Source of the DNA: Deltaproteobacteria bacterium
Lineage (GTDB): Bacteria > Myxococcota_A > Bradymonadia > REDH01
Direction of reading: 5' to 3'
Length of the DNA: 64,000 nt
NCBI GenBank assembly: GCA_007693585.1
Contig: REDH01000056.1
Location: 1 to 64,000 of the forward strand
Below the pieces are notes generated by a model, which worked only from the letters and a program-made list of their open reading frames with translations, was not told where the DNA came from and ran no database searches. Positions 16,870 to 26,350 of this stretch are shown one piece after another. The translations under genes and the position numbers were made by a program. Numbering within the stretch: the stretch's first letter is position 1; each line of letters starts with the position of its first letter.

Positions 16870-17358
16870 ATGACGCTCCTTCAGGCTGCACGATTCGAAG
16901 ATCGAAGTGACGCCGAGAATGCCATGCAGGAGCTGGCGCGTGGCAGCACGCCGGTGATGCGCCGCCTTCTCATCCACCCTTCATCGCCGTCGCAGGGGTT
17001 GCGGCCCGCCTCGGATACGGAGCTTCCTGCTCAGCTTCGAGCGCGTCGTTTCGACGGAAGGATTGCTCGGGGGTCCGCTGCCGGCGCAATTGTCCTGGGG
17101 ACGGGACTTGCCATTCTGCTCTGGCCGATGGGGCTCCCGTTTCTGGGCACGGTGATCGGTGCAGGTACTGGAGCGGTACTGGGGCTGGTACTCGCTGCGA
17201 TGTCGGCACCAGCCACGGAGCATGATGCGTTCAAGCTGCTCCTCGAGGCCGCACCCTCCCGCGGCTGGCTCGTGCTCGTCGAAGTCGAAACAGCCGAACA
17301 GGCCTCCAGCATCCGACAGACTCTGATCCACTGTCGCGGCGAACTCGTGGACCCCTGA
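16870..17358 (+). CDS. Small membrane protein resembling general-stress 17M-type proteins
   Basis: A 162-residue protein with a soluble N-terminal part (LQAARFEDRSDAENAMQEL, a fold reminiscent of general stress protein 17M/YflT-like domains), two closely spaced hydrophobic segments (AAGAIVLGTGLAILLWPMGL and TVIGAGTGAVLGLVLAAM) forming a Gly-rich hairpin, and a C-terminal soluble segment (GWLVLVEVETAEQASSIRQT) that again looks like a ferredoxin-type alpha/beta unit. The assignment is tentative. ATG 16870 has no clear ribosome binding site. It is isolated between the repeat region and the convergent metal locus. Confidence 0.55.
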   Translation: MTLLQAARFEDRSDAENAMQELARGSTPVMRRLLIHPSSPSQGLRPASDTELPAQLRARRFDGRIARGSAAGAIVLGTGLAILLWPMGLPFLGTVIGAGTGAVLGLVLAAMSAPATEHDAFKLLLEAAPSRGWLVLVEVETAEQASSIRQTLIHCRGELVDP

Positions 17359-17446
17359 CCAGCCGTCTGCTCCATCAGTTCCCCCAAGAAAGGTTCGGGC
17401 GTCCAGCTCGCGCTGAACGCCCTACTCCCTCAGACACTGATGGGCC

Positions 17447-17659
17447 TCACGCGGCGGTCTCACCCTCGCCGTCGTCATCGTGTCCACCGCACGCCACGGT
17501 CTCGCCATCGTCGTCGTCGTCGTGACCGCCGCACGCCACGGTCTCGCCATCGCCGTCGTCATCGTGGCCGCCGCAGGGAGCAGAATCACCTGCCCAGGCG
17601 GTGGCCAGACCGAAGACCAGGGAGAGCGTCAGGATGAACAGCAATCGGGTGAACTTCAT
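17447..17659 (-). CDS. Tiny secreted protein with three CGGHDDDGDGETVA-type repeats
   Basis: A 70-residue product with a textbook signal peptide (MKFTRLLFILTLSLVFGLAT, cleavage probably after AWA) and a mature part that consists almost only of three tandem 14-residue repeats: CGGHDDDGDGETVA, CGGHDDDDDGETVA and CGGHDDDGEGETAA. Each repeat offers one Cys, one His and an acidic cluster, suggesting an extracytoplasmic metal-binding or buffering role; that is inference. ATG 17659 has AAGGAA well placed upstream, and a promoter-like pair lies at 17735-17763. It sits 217 bp downstream of, and on the same strand as, a metal transporter with a His-rich tail, which supports the metal hypothesis. No named family is recognised. 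Confidence 0.72.
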   Translation of the reverse strand: MKFTRLLFILTLSLVFGLATAWAGDSAPCGGHDDDGDGETVACGGHDDDDDGETVACGGHDDDGEGETAA

Positions 17660-17734
17660 TGTCGTTCCTTGTGGGGCCGGTGGTGAGTGGGACGGCACGT
17701 GGTGACGAGAGATGCGTCACACCGTCGTTGAAGC

Positions 17735-17763
17735 AGTCTAGGCGCAAGGACGCATGAGTGCAA
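17735..17763 (-). promoter_or_regulatory. Candidate promoter for the Cys/His/Asp repeat peptide
   Basis: On the minus strand TTGCAC (17758-17763) and TAGACT (17735-17740) are separated by 17 nt, about 75 nt upstream of the small secreted protein. The spacing is ideal and the hexamers are moderate matches, so this gene may be transcribed independently of the upstream transporter. Confidence 0.5.
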
Positions 17764-17876
17764 CAGCCGCAACAATCGCTGCCGGATCGTTCGCCACGCT
17801 GTGTTCGTTCAACGAAGTTCCTGCTTCGCCAGGTCGAACGACAAGGGTCGTTCATCGTGGGGGCCATGATGTGTCA

Positions 17877-19988
17877 TCATCCGCTTTCCCCTTTGCTCTC
17901 CTTGTTCTCATCACCAGTCGTCCGGGTCTGTGAGTGGTCATGCGCGTGGCCACGGTGGTGGTGTGTATCCGCAGCAGGTTGCCGAGGAGGGACGCCGTGC
18001 TCGGCCAACGGATTCTGGGGGCCGGTCGGTGCATGACCGCAGCCGTGATGACGATCGTTGTGGCCCTCGTGTCCGTGTCCGTGTCCGTGTCCATGGGAAT
18101 GGTCACAGCAATCGTCCGCCCCGTCATGCTCGTGGTGGTGTCCGAACCCGTGCAGCAGGGTATGGAGGAATCGCGTGGGACCGAGGCGGATGATCGACCA
18201 GAGGAAGAGTGCAATCACCAAGGCGAGGGCGATCAGATGGACGGGACCGGAGTGCTCGTCCAGCGATGTGCGGGCGGGCACGGCATAGTCTGCGCCGATG
18301 ATCGCGTTCGTGGCCAGTCCGATGAGGAAGGCGAGCAGCAGCGCCAGAGCCGCGAAGCGGAAGGCAATGGTGCGGTTATGCACGGCACTGACCACGCCAA
18401 AGGTCGTCACGTTGGTGGCGGGTCCGGTGATGAGGAACGCGAGTGCGGCTCCTGGCGAGACCCCTCCAGCGATGAGCATTGCTGCGAGCGGCGTGGCGCC
18501 GGAAGCGCAGACGTAGACGGGAATGCCAATGATGGCGAAGAGGGCGACCTGCAGTGTCAGCGAGAACGGACCGAGAATCGACGCGAGGGCCGCAGGCTCG
18601 ATCATCGCTGCGATTGCGAGGCCTGCGAGGATCCAGACCGCGGTGTCGTCGACGACGGACTCGAGGCCAACGCGCAGTGCCCGGCGGCATCGGACGTCGA
18701 GTGGGTCGGGCCCGGTAACCTGCATCGGAGTGGCTGGTACGGGGGGGGCTGCCTCCGAGCGTTGTACCATTCGCCCGATGAGGATGCCGATCACGGTGGC
18801 GACGAACACGGCGGCGACGACACGGGCGACGGTGAACGGCAGGCCCAGGAGCGGAAGGGACACAAGAAGCGAGTCGATGCCGATTTCGGGTGTGGCGACG
18901 AGGAACGCCAGTGCTGCGGTTGCGGGAACACCGGCGAGGGCGAGGCTCCGGTAGATGGGTACGACGCCGCACGAGCAGATGGGGAGGGGGATGCCGAAGG
19001 CAACACCTCGCGCCGTCTGAGCGACGGATGAACCTTTGGCGAGGTATCCGGCCGGTGCACCGGAGAGCCACTCGGCGAGCACTCCGGCCAGCAGGTAGCC
19101 GATCAACAACGCAGGAGCCATGTCGAGCGCGAGGGCGACGAAGCGCTCGGCCCAGGTGGCAACGGGTGCATGGTCGTCCGGGTCGAACGCGAGCATCAGG
19201 AGTACGATCGCGACACCGACGGCGCCGCCCACGAGTTCGGCGCGGACGAGTCGTCTGGGGTCGCTCTTCACGGGGCGCGTATCCACCGCGGCCGTGAGCC
19301 CGGGCTGGCTGGCTGGCGAGTCATGCTGTCCGGAGGCAGGGCCGAAGTCGGGCCTGTGCAGGAGGACATGCACGAGCGCACCTGCGGCGAAGGCCTGGAA
19401 GATGCCCATGCCCTCGGACGACGTGAGGCTGAGGAGGGGCTCGGTGAGCGCTGCGCCCATGACGGTCCCGAGGGCGACGTAGCCGATGACGGTGATGGCG
19501 AAGGCTCGGCTGAAGTGGGGCCGAATGAGCCACCATATCGCGAAGCCGACGGGGATTCGGTGGAGGATCACGGCGAGCGCGAGCGAGAGTCCGGAGCCAT
19601 GCGAGCCATGACCGTGCAGCGCAGCGTCCGCATGGCTGTGGTTCGCCGGCAGGGCAAGCGCGATGCCATCCATAACGGCGTGGAGTCCGAGGGCGGTGGC
19701 GACCAGAACGAGCGTGAGGCGCTCGACCTGTCGCTCTCCCCCTCTCCTGTGGGGCAGGCCTTCGGCGACGGCTGGCAGCAGCAGTCCGCCCAGGAGAGCG
19801 GGAAGTACCCACCAGCCAGCCATCAGGAAGGCGTGGGGCACCACGTGCAGGGCGATGAGTCCGAGGACCGAGACCAGGACGAAGCCGTGAAGTCCGATTC
19901 GGACCTTCACTTGGCGCGCCGCGACGTTCCAGAACAGGGGGCCGATCAGGAGCGCGGCGATGCTGATGAAGACCAGGGCTGCCGTCAT
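17877..19988 (-). CDS. Fused ZIP-type metal transporter and SO_0444-type Cu/Zn efflux permease with a His-rich tail
   Basis: A 703-residue polytopic protein made of two transporter modules. Residues 1 to about 212 follow the ZIP architecture: LHVVPHAF at 47-54, HAVMDGIA at 103-110 (ZIP HNxxDG motif) and HRIPVGFA at 143-150 (ZIP HExPxG motif), with a His-rich loop (NHSHADAALHGHGSHGSG) between them. From about 280 the sequence is a DUF318/ArsP-like permease, closest in appearance to the SO_0444 Cu/Zn efflux type: PLPICSCGVVP at 335-345, then a second half with VCASGATPLAAMLIAGG and ITGPATN. The C-terminal 70 or so residues are His-rich (HHHEHDGADDCCDHSHGHGH). The family's known role is metal efflux; whether both halves move metal here is unknown. 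The small secreted Cys/His repeat gene follows downstream. Confidence 0.82.
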   Translation of the reverse strand: MTAALVFISIAALLIGPLFWNVAARQVKVRIGLHGFVLVSVLGLIALHVVPHAFLMAGWWVLPALLGGLLLPAVAEGLPHRRGGERQVERLTLVLVATALGLHAVMDGIALALPANHSHADAALHGHGSHGSGLSLALAVILHRIPVGFAIWWLIRPHFSRAFAITVIGYVALGTVMGAALTEPLLSLTSSEGMGIFQAFAAGALVHVLLHRPDFGPASGQHDSPASQPGLTAAVDTRPVKSDPRRLVRAELVGGAVGVAIVLLMLAFDPDDHAPVATWAERFVALALDMAPALLIGYLLAGVLAEWLSGAPAGYLAKGSSVAQTARGVAFGIPLPICSCGVVPIYRSLALAGVPATAALAFLVATPEIGIDSLLVSLPLLGLPFTVARVVAAVFVATVIGILIGRMVQRSEAAPPVPATPMQVTGPDPLDVRCRRALRVGLESVVDDTAVWILAGLAIAAMIEPAALASILGPFSLTLQVALFAIIGIPVYVCASGATPLAAMLIAGGVSPGAALAFLITGPATNVTTFGVVSAVHNRTIAFRFAALALLLAFLIGLATNAIIGADYAVPARTSLDEHSGPVHLIALALVIALFLWSIIRLGPTRFLHTLLHGFGHHHEHDGADDCCDHSHGHGHGHGHEGHNDRHHGCGHAPTGPQNPLAEHGVPPRQPAADTHHHRGHAHDHSQTRTTGDENKESKGESG

Positions 19989-20084
19989 GGAGCTGCGGAG
20001 GGCGCCAGGGAGCTGCCGACTCCAGCCTGAGTCATCCGGCGTCCGTCGCCCGCGGTGCGTCGCTGTCGAGGCGGGTCAATCCTG

Positions 20085-20861
20085 TCAGTCCCAGTCGCCA
20101 TCGAGGTCGAGCTCGAGCTCTTCGTCATCCAGATCCTCGTCGTCCAGTACGTCGTCTTCGTCGAGGTGGTCTCCATCCTCGAGGGAGTGGTCCTCATCGA
20201 GGAACTCGACCTCTTCGGCCGAATCCAGCATCTCCAATGTGGGCAGCCTGTCCGGGACGTCGACCGGGACGGCTCTGAGCTGCGCACGAATCGTGGGGTC
20301 GAAGACATCCGCGTCCTGGGGGGACTGGACGGCGCGGCCAGCAGGGCGAACCGAAGAACCGATCGGCTCGGCGGGCGGTTCGCCGGTTTCGTCCAGGTCG
20401 TCATCCACTGCCGAGGCGTCGGGCCCCTGATAGATCACACCGGCCACGCGTCGGACCGGTTCGCCTTCATCAAGGCGCGGGTCCACGGAGGAGGGAACAT
20501 CCACGTCGTCCAGTCGGTCACTTGTGGTGGGGACGATCCATGCGCGGAAGGTCGTGGATGGTTCTTCGGGTGTACCGCTGGGCGCCGGATCGGCCTCGCG
20601 ATTCCGTTCGGAGGCGGGAAGCAAGATGAACAGCGCAGCGATGGTGACCGCGGCCATGCCAGCCAGGCCCCAGCGCCCGAGCGTTGGCCCATTTCGCGGG
20701 CTGCGCTCGTGGTTTACTGGGCTCTCCTTGCGGTCCTCACTGCCGGCGCTGTTTCCGGGTCCCGCGGTCACGACGAGTTCGAACGCACCATCTTCGCCCT
20801 GCTGGGCGATGACTGCCGGGGCCTGTTCGGTGGGTTGTTTCGTCGCCGGTTCGTTGTTCAT
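20085..20861 (-). CDS. Single-pass membrane protein with an acidic tail, unknown function
   Basis: A 258-residue protein with a hydrophilic N-terminal segment of about 60 residues and one transmembrane helix (WGLAGMAAVTIAALFILLP). After the helix comes a Pro/Ser/Asp-rich region and an extremely acidic C-terminus of about 50 residues (LDEDDVLDDEDLDDEELEL). Topology suggests a cytoplasmic N-terminus and a periplasmic acidic tail. ATG 20861 was chosen because GGAG lies 7 nt upstream; a start 6 codons earlier is possible. It is 168 bp downstream of dnaK on the same strand, behind a strong hairpin, so it is probably a separate transcript. Confidence 0.65.
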   Translation of the reverse strand: MNNEPATKQPTEQAPAVIAQQGEDGAFELVVTAGPGNSAGSEDRKESPVNHERSPRNGPTLGRWGLAGMAAVTIAALFILLPASERNREADPAPSGTPEEPSTTFRAWIVPTTSDRLDDVDVPSSVDPRLDEGEPVRRVAGVIYQGPDASAVDDDLDETGEPPAEPIGSSVRPAGRAVQSPQDADVFDPTIRAQLRAVPVDVPDRLPTLEMLDSAEEVEFLDEDHSLEDGDHLDEDDVLDDEDLDDEELELDLDGDWD

Positions 20862-20960
20862 CGCCGTTCTCCGAGACACGCGGAGGACATCTCACCATCG
20901 CAGGATACCCCTCTCGGGAGGGTGTGGGAAGGAGAACGTGGGGCGCCGCAAGACGCGCAT

Positions 20961-20992
20961 CGCGCCCCGGCACCGTCTCGGTGCGGGGCGCG
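20961..20992 (-). terminator. Strong hairpin downstream of dnaK
   Basis: Arms 20961-20973 and 20981-20992 pair over 12 bp (GC-rich, CGCGCCCC ... GGGGCGCG) with one bulged base and a 7-nt loop, 37 nt past the dnaK stop. There is no long U-run after it, so it is either a weak intrinsic terminator or an mRNA-stabilising 3' hairpin. Confidence 0.55.
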
Positions 20993-21029
20993 CACTGCTC
21001 AATTCACTCGTGTCGGCACCGCGTCCGGT

Positions 21030-22931
<1,902 letters not shown>

Positions 22932-22999
22932 TTCCGTTCCTCCTCGATACAGTGCACCAGATTTGCAGCGCATTCGCGCTCCTTCCGTTTCCGCCGCGG

Positions 23000-23027
23000 A
23001 AGCTAGGCACACGTCCGGGCCTGTCAA
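23000..23027 (-). promoter_or_regulatory. Candidate sigma-70-type promoter of dnaK
   Basis: On the minus strand a perfect TTGACA (23022-23027) and TAGCTT (23000-23005) are separated by 16 nt, about 70 nt before the dnaK start. No sigma-32 consensus (CTTGAAA ... CCCCAT) or CIRCE inverted repeat was seen in the same region. Confidence 0.5.
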
Positions 23028-23228
23028 AGCGCAGACATCCTGTCGCGCGGCCCCACGGCCCGCCCGGGGATGGACACGACTGCCCGTTCGCAATAGGAGG
23101 GAGGTGGATCGAGGCGTCCTACCCACGCCCGGCCGCCCGGAGCGCGTGGTTGCGCAGTGAAGGCCGCCCCGCCCTTCGACGTCCATTGGCTGGAGCCCCC
23201 TGCCCGCCCTCCCCTTTCGGAGATCATC

Positions 23229-23792
23229 ATGGCCAGAAGCCTCTTCGTCGCGCTGCCCGTTGTCACCCTGCTGCTCTTCACGCTTCCGGCCAGCAAGGCC
23301 GATGCATCCTTCTTCCGCGTATACGCCCAGGGGCACGGCACGTTCCTCGAGGGAGGAGGCGGCCAGTTCTTCGACGATCACGACGGACCGCTGCTCGGCT
23401 ACGGCGCGGAGCTCGGCGCCAAGGTTCTCTTTCTGCACGCCTTCATGGACGTGAACATTCTCGGCAGCGTCGAGGGACAGAACCTCTACTGGAATCAGAT
23501 CGGTCTCGGGACGGAGCTTGGCCTTCCGATCCCCATCGACGCGTTGCAGGTCTACGGGCGCGCACACGTCACTTACGTCAGCGCCACGTTCGCCCGGCCG
23601 GATGACGAGGGTTCGCTGCGGACGGGGGGTTTCGGGGCACGCCTGGGCGGTGGAGCCCAGTACCGGTTGTTTCCGACCGCATGGCTTGGCGCCGCTGTAC
23701 ACTTCGGGGCCCACACCTTCGGCGAGTCACGAGACGGTGGTGGCGCGAACACGATGGGACAGCTCTACCTGCGGTTCCAGTTCGGGCTCTGA
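23229..23792 (+). CDS. Small outer-membrane beta-barrel-like protein
   Basis: A 187-residue protein with a clear signal peptide ([20 protein letters not shown], cleavage near SKADA). The mature part is made of short amphipathic beta strands typical of 8-stranded outer-membrane barrels ([67 protein letters not shown]), and it ends in a strand with a terminal aromatic-hydrophobic pattern ([11 protein letters not shown]) as expected for BAM recognition. ATG 23229 has GGAG about 6 nt upstream. Function unknown. It is divergent from dnaK and convergent with the DsbD-like gene. Confidence 0.72.
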   Translation: MARSLFVALPVVTLLLFTLPASKADASFFRVYAQGHGTFLEGGGGQFFDDHDGPLLGYGAELGAKVLFLHAFMDVNILGSVEGQNLYWNQIGLGTELGLPIPIDALQVYGRAHVTYVSATFARPDDEGSLRTGGFGARLGGGAQYRLFPTAWLGAAVHFGAHTFGESRDGGGANTMGQLYLRFQFGL

Positions 23793-23930
23793 GGCGACCG
23801 GCCTCCCGCACGACGCGGCCTGGCCCTTCGCCAGAGTGTTCCGGCACCATCTGCGTCCAGCGTCCCCCGAACGATGGCCCCGGAGACGCCCGATGGTTTT
23901 CGGCATTCCTCCGGTTCCCTCGCTCGTTGC

Positions 23931-25226
23931 CTAGCGCACCAGGAGCGGGAGCACCGCCGTCTGGAGGTCTCTGATCGCCGGGACGGCGATGGCAGCATAC
24001 TCCACGGCCAGCGCACAGAACACCACCGCGAACAACCCCTTGACGCCCTCCATCCAGGCCCCGCTTTTCGGCAGACGGTCCACAAGACTCGAGAACGTTC
24101 CGAGGAACAGGAAGAGCACCCCCAGCCCCAGTGCGAAGACGAACATCAGTGTCCCGCCGAGGAGGACTTGACGCGTCTCGGCCACAAAGACCAGCACGCC
24201 GGCGAGGATGGGGCCAACGCATGGCGCCGCCAGGACGCCGGAGGCGAGTCCCGCGAGGAACAGCGGGACGAGGCCCCCCCGTCCACTCCATCCGCCCAGC
24301 CGGGCCTGGAGGGGCGCGGGCAGTCGAACGCTGATGACACCGAGCGAGGCCATGCCGAAGAGCAGGAAGAACAGGGCGAACAGCGCCAGGACCAGCCTGC
24401 TCTGCAGCACCCCGCCAACCAGCCCTCCCGCAAGAGCGGCGACCATGCCCAGGGCACTGTAGGTGACCGCAATGCCCGCCACGAACACCGTGGCCTTGCC
24501 CAGACCTTCCAGTCTGCTGGACGCGCCCGCCGCAGCGAAGAGACCCACCGTGATCGGGATGAGCGGGTACACGCAGGGAGTGAGGCTGCTGGCGAACCCC
24601 GCAAGGAAGACGAGGAGCAACGCCCAGGCGATGCCGTGACTCATCATCGCCTGTTCGAATCGACCCGGTTGCCCTTCCTCGCCGGCTGCGACGGCCCGGA
24701 TCGCGGTCAGGACCTCGTCAACGGAGACCATGCCGGACATCGACCAGTCGGGGACCCACTCTCCCCCTGCGTCCACGAGGGCGATACGCGGCAGGGAGAA
24801 CACGCCGTAGCGCTCCATGAGCTCGAGTTCGTGCTCTCCCTCGACAGTCACGTCCACCACGACACAGATGAACTCGCCTTCCTCCGCTCTCTGCACCACT
24901 CTCGGGTGATCGAGGACTTCGCGCTTGAGCTGACGGCACGCCGTGCACCAGTCCGCGGTGAAGTCCACGAGGATGGGGACTCCCGCCTCCGCCCCGGCGG
25001 CGATACCCTGGTCATGGTCCACGCATTCGAGCTCGGCTCCACCGGGCGGAGGACCGGCGAGCCCCGGGAGCATCCAGAGCAGGATCCCCGCGAGGATTGC
25101 GGTGGCAGGACGGAGCTGTCTGCGCCATCGCGGCAGTGCCCAGGGGTCCGTGAGCAGGCCGCCAAGGCGCAGCAGCGACACCAGTCCCACCCCGAGGAGC
25201 AGCAACCCCACGAGACGCGCAAGCAT
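23931..25226 (-). CDS. DsbD/ScsB-like thiol:disulfide transporter with an N-terminal thioredoxin domain
   Basis: A 431-residue membrane protein. After an N-terminal hydrophobic region (two short segments within the first 60 residues) comes a periplasmic-type thioredoxin domain with active site WCTAC (93-97) and a cis-Pro segment (VFSLPRIALVD). From about 195 to the end it is a CcdA/DsbD-type transmembrane domain whose two redox cysteines sit in SSLTPCVYPLIPI (Cys218) and AAPCVGPILAGV (Cys336). In E. coli DsbD the thioredoxin domain is C-terminal, so the order here is reversed and the alpha domain is missing. It should carry electrons from cytoplasmic thioredoxin to periplasmic thiol proteins. 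It faces the divergent PDZ-thioredoxin gene, a plausible partner. Confidence 0.85.
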   Translation of the reverse strand: MLARLVGLLLLGVGLVSLLRLGGLLTDPWALPRWRRQLRPATAILAGILLWMLPGLAGPPPGGAELECVDHDQGIAAGAEAGVPILVDFTADWCTACRQLKREVLDHPRVVQRAEEGEFICVVVDVTVEGEHELELMERYGVFSLPRIALVDAGGEWVPDWSMSGMVSVDEVLTAIRAVAAGEEGQPGRFEQAMMSHGIAWALLLVFLAGFASSLTPCVYPLIPITVGLFAAAGASSRLEGLGKATVFVAGIAVTYSALGMVAALAGGLVGGVLQSRLVLALFALFFLLFGMASLGVISVRLPAPLQARLGGWSGRGGLVPLFLAGLASGVLAAPCVGPILAGVLVFVAETRQVLLGGTLMFVFALGLGVLFLFLGTFSSLVDRLPKSGAWMEGVKGLFAVVFCALAVEYAAIAVPAIRDLQTAVLPLLVR

Positions 25227-25359
25227 GAGTTGTGACGGTTCGAACACGGACGAGCCTTGCGATGGCGGACGACAATCCACACTCCGGCCCTGCGGCCAGC
25301 GACGTTCTTGCTTCCGCGGGGAGCGTGGCGCAAGCGTGGACCGATGACCGGGTGGCTCT

Positions 25360-26307
25360 ATGCAGGGAATCGCACATCAGAGGCGAGAGAGACCGCATGA
25401 AGCGCCTCCAGTCGGCAGGTGTCGCCTGCTGCAGGCCGGTCGGCATTTGCTCATGGTGGTGATTCTTCTTGCCGGAGCCGCCCTCCCCGGCACAGCACAG
25501 CTCCTTCCGGCCGGGATGGACGAGCCTGCTCCCGACGAGCGGTCGAGCGGGGACACCCCGCGTGGCTGGCTCGGCATCGTGATGGGCGACCATGGTCACG
25601 GTGGAGTCATTGTCCGAGGTCTCTTTCCGGGCACCACGGCCGCGGAGGTCCTGCATCTGGGTGACCGGATCGTGGCACTGGACGGTGTAGCGATCGAGAA
25701 CCGGTCGCGGCTGGTCGATCTGCTCGCTTCGCGGAGTTCAGGCAGTACGGTGCACCTCGCGGTGGAGCGGAGCGACGGGACGACGGGGGTGAGCGTGCAA
25801 CTCTCGCCGGCGCCTGCCGACATCACGCAGGCCGTCCGCGGGCATGTGGGGGAGCTGCTGCCCTCGGTGCGTGTTCTGTACGCGGATGATGCGGGGCGTC
25901 CGTGGCGTCGCGAAGACCACGAGCGGCCGGCTCTTCTGGCCTGGTGGGCGATCTGGTGCGGTGCGTGCCGTGAGGTGGAGCCTGACCTGCACCAGGTGGC
26001 TGCAGCCTGTTCCGGCGAGTTGGACGTTCTGTATGTGGCACCTCATCCTGGTGACGAGATCGTCCGGGCCCGCGCGGGCCGGCAGTCGCCGGGCGTGCTC
26101 CTCGCCGACGGCGATGGGCGCCTGATGGATGCGCTTGGCCTTGTGGTGCTCCCCACGTGGATGATTGTGGACGCGGAGGGGAGCATTCGCGCCCTTGCCA
26201 TTGGACGTGGCGAGATTCGCGCGTGGCTCAGTGAGCCCGACGCGGGGTGCCCGCTGTCGCGCCATCTCGCGGGCGCCCGCCCGATGCGGGCCGTGCCGGG
26301 GCGATAG
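25360..26307 (+). CDS. Secreted PDZ-thioredoxin fusion protein
   Basis: A 315-residue extracytoplasmic protein. After the signal region (hydrophobic core MVVILLAGAALPGTAQ) come a PDZ domain (GWLGIVMGDHGHGGVIVRGL to VHLAVERSDG, about 68-145) and a thioredoxin-fold domain with active site WCGAC near residue 207 and a VLPTWMIVD cis-Pro segment. The PDZ part may recruit C-terminal tails of substrate proteins for thiol exchange. The start is uncertain: ATG 25360 gives a long basic n-region, whereas ATG 25453 lacks positive charge. A better-placed ATG at 25397, with GAGAGAG upstream, is in another frame and stops at 25462, so a frameshift or leader is possible. It is divergent from the DsbD-like gene. 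Confidence 0.78.
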   Translation: MQGIAHQRRERPHEAPPVGRCRLLQAGRHLLMVVILLAGAALPGTAQLLPAGMDEPAPDERSSGDTPRGWLGIVMGDHGHGGVIVRGLFPGTTAAEVLHLGDRIVALDGVAIENRSRLVDLLASRSSGSTVHLAVERSDGTTGVSVQLSPAPADITQAVRGHVGELLPSVRVLYADDAGRPWRREDHERPALLAWWAIWCGACREVEPDLHQVAAACSGELDVLYVAPHPGDEIVRARAGRQSPGVLLADGDGRLMDALGLVVLPTWMIVDAEGSIRALAIGRGEIRAWLSEPDAGCPLSRHLAGARPMRAVPGR

Positions 26308-26331
26308 TCGGGCAGACGCGCCGGGTGTACC

Positions 26332-26350
26332 GGGCCGGGATCACCGGCCC
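26332..26350. terminator. Perfect 7-bp GC hairpin between convergent genes
   Basis: GGGCCGG at 26332-26338, 5-nt loop, CCGGCCC at 26344-26350, lying over the 3' ends of two convergent genes. There is no U-run on either side, so it is at best a weak bidirectional terminator. Confidence 0.35.

Noticed and set aside
22932..23228. CIRCE element or sigma-32 promoter upstream of dnaK
   Set aside because: Neither the inverted repeat TTAGCACTC...GAGTGCTAA nor CTTGAAA/CCCCAT spacing was found; a sigma-70-like pair fits better.
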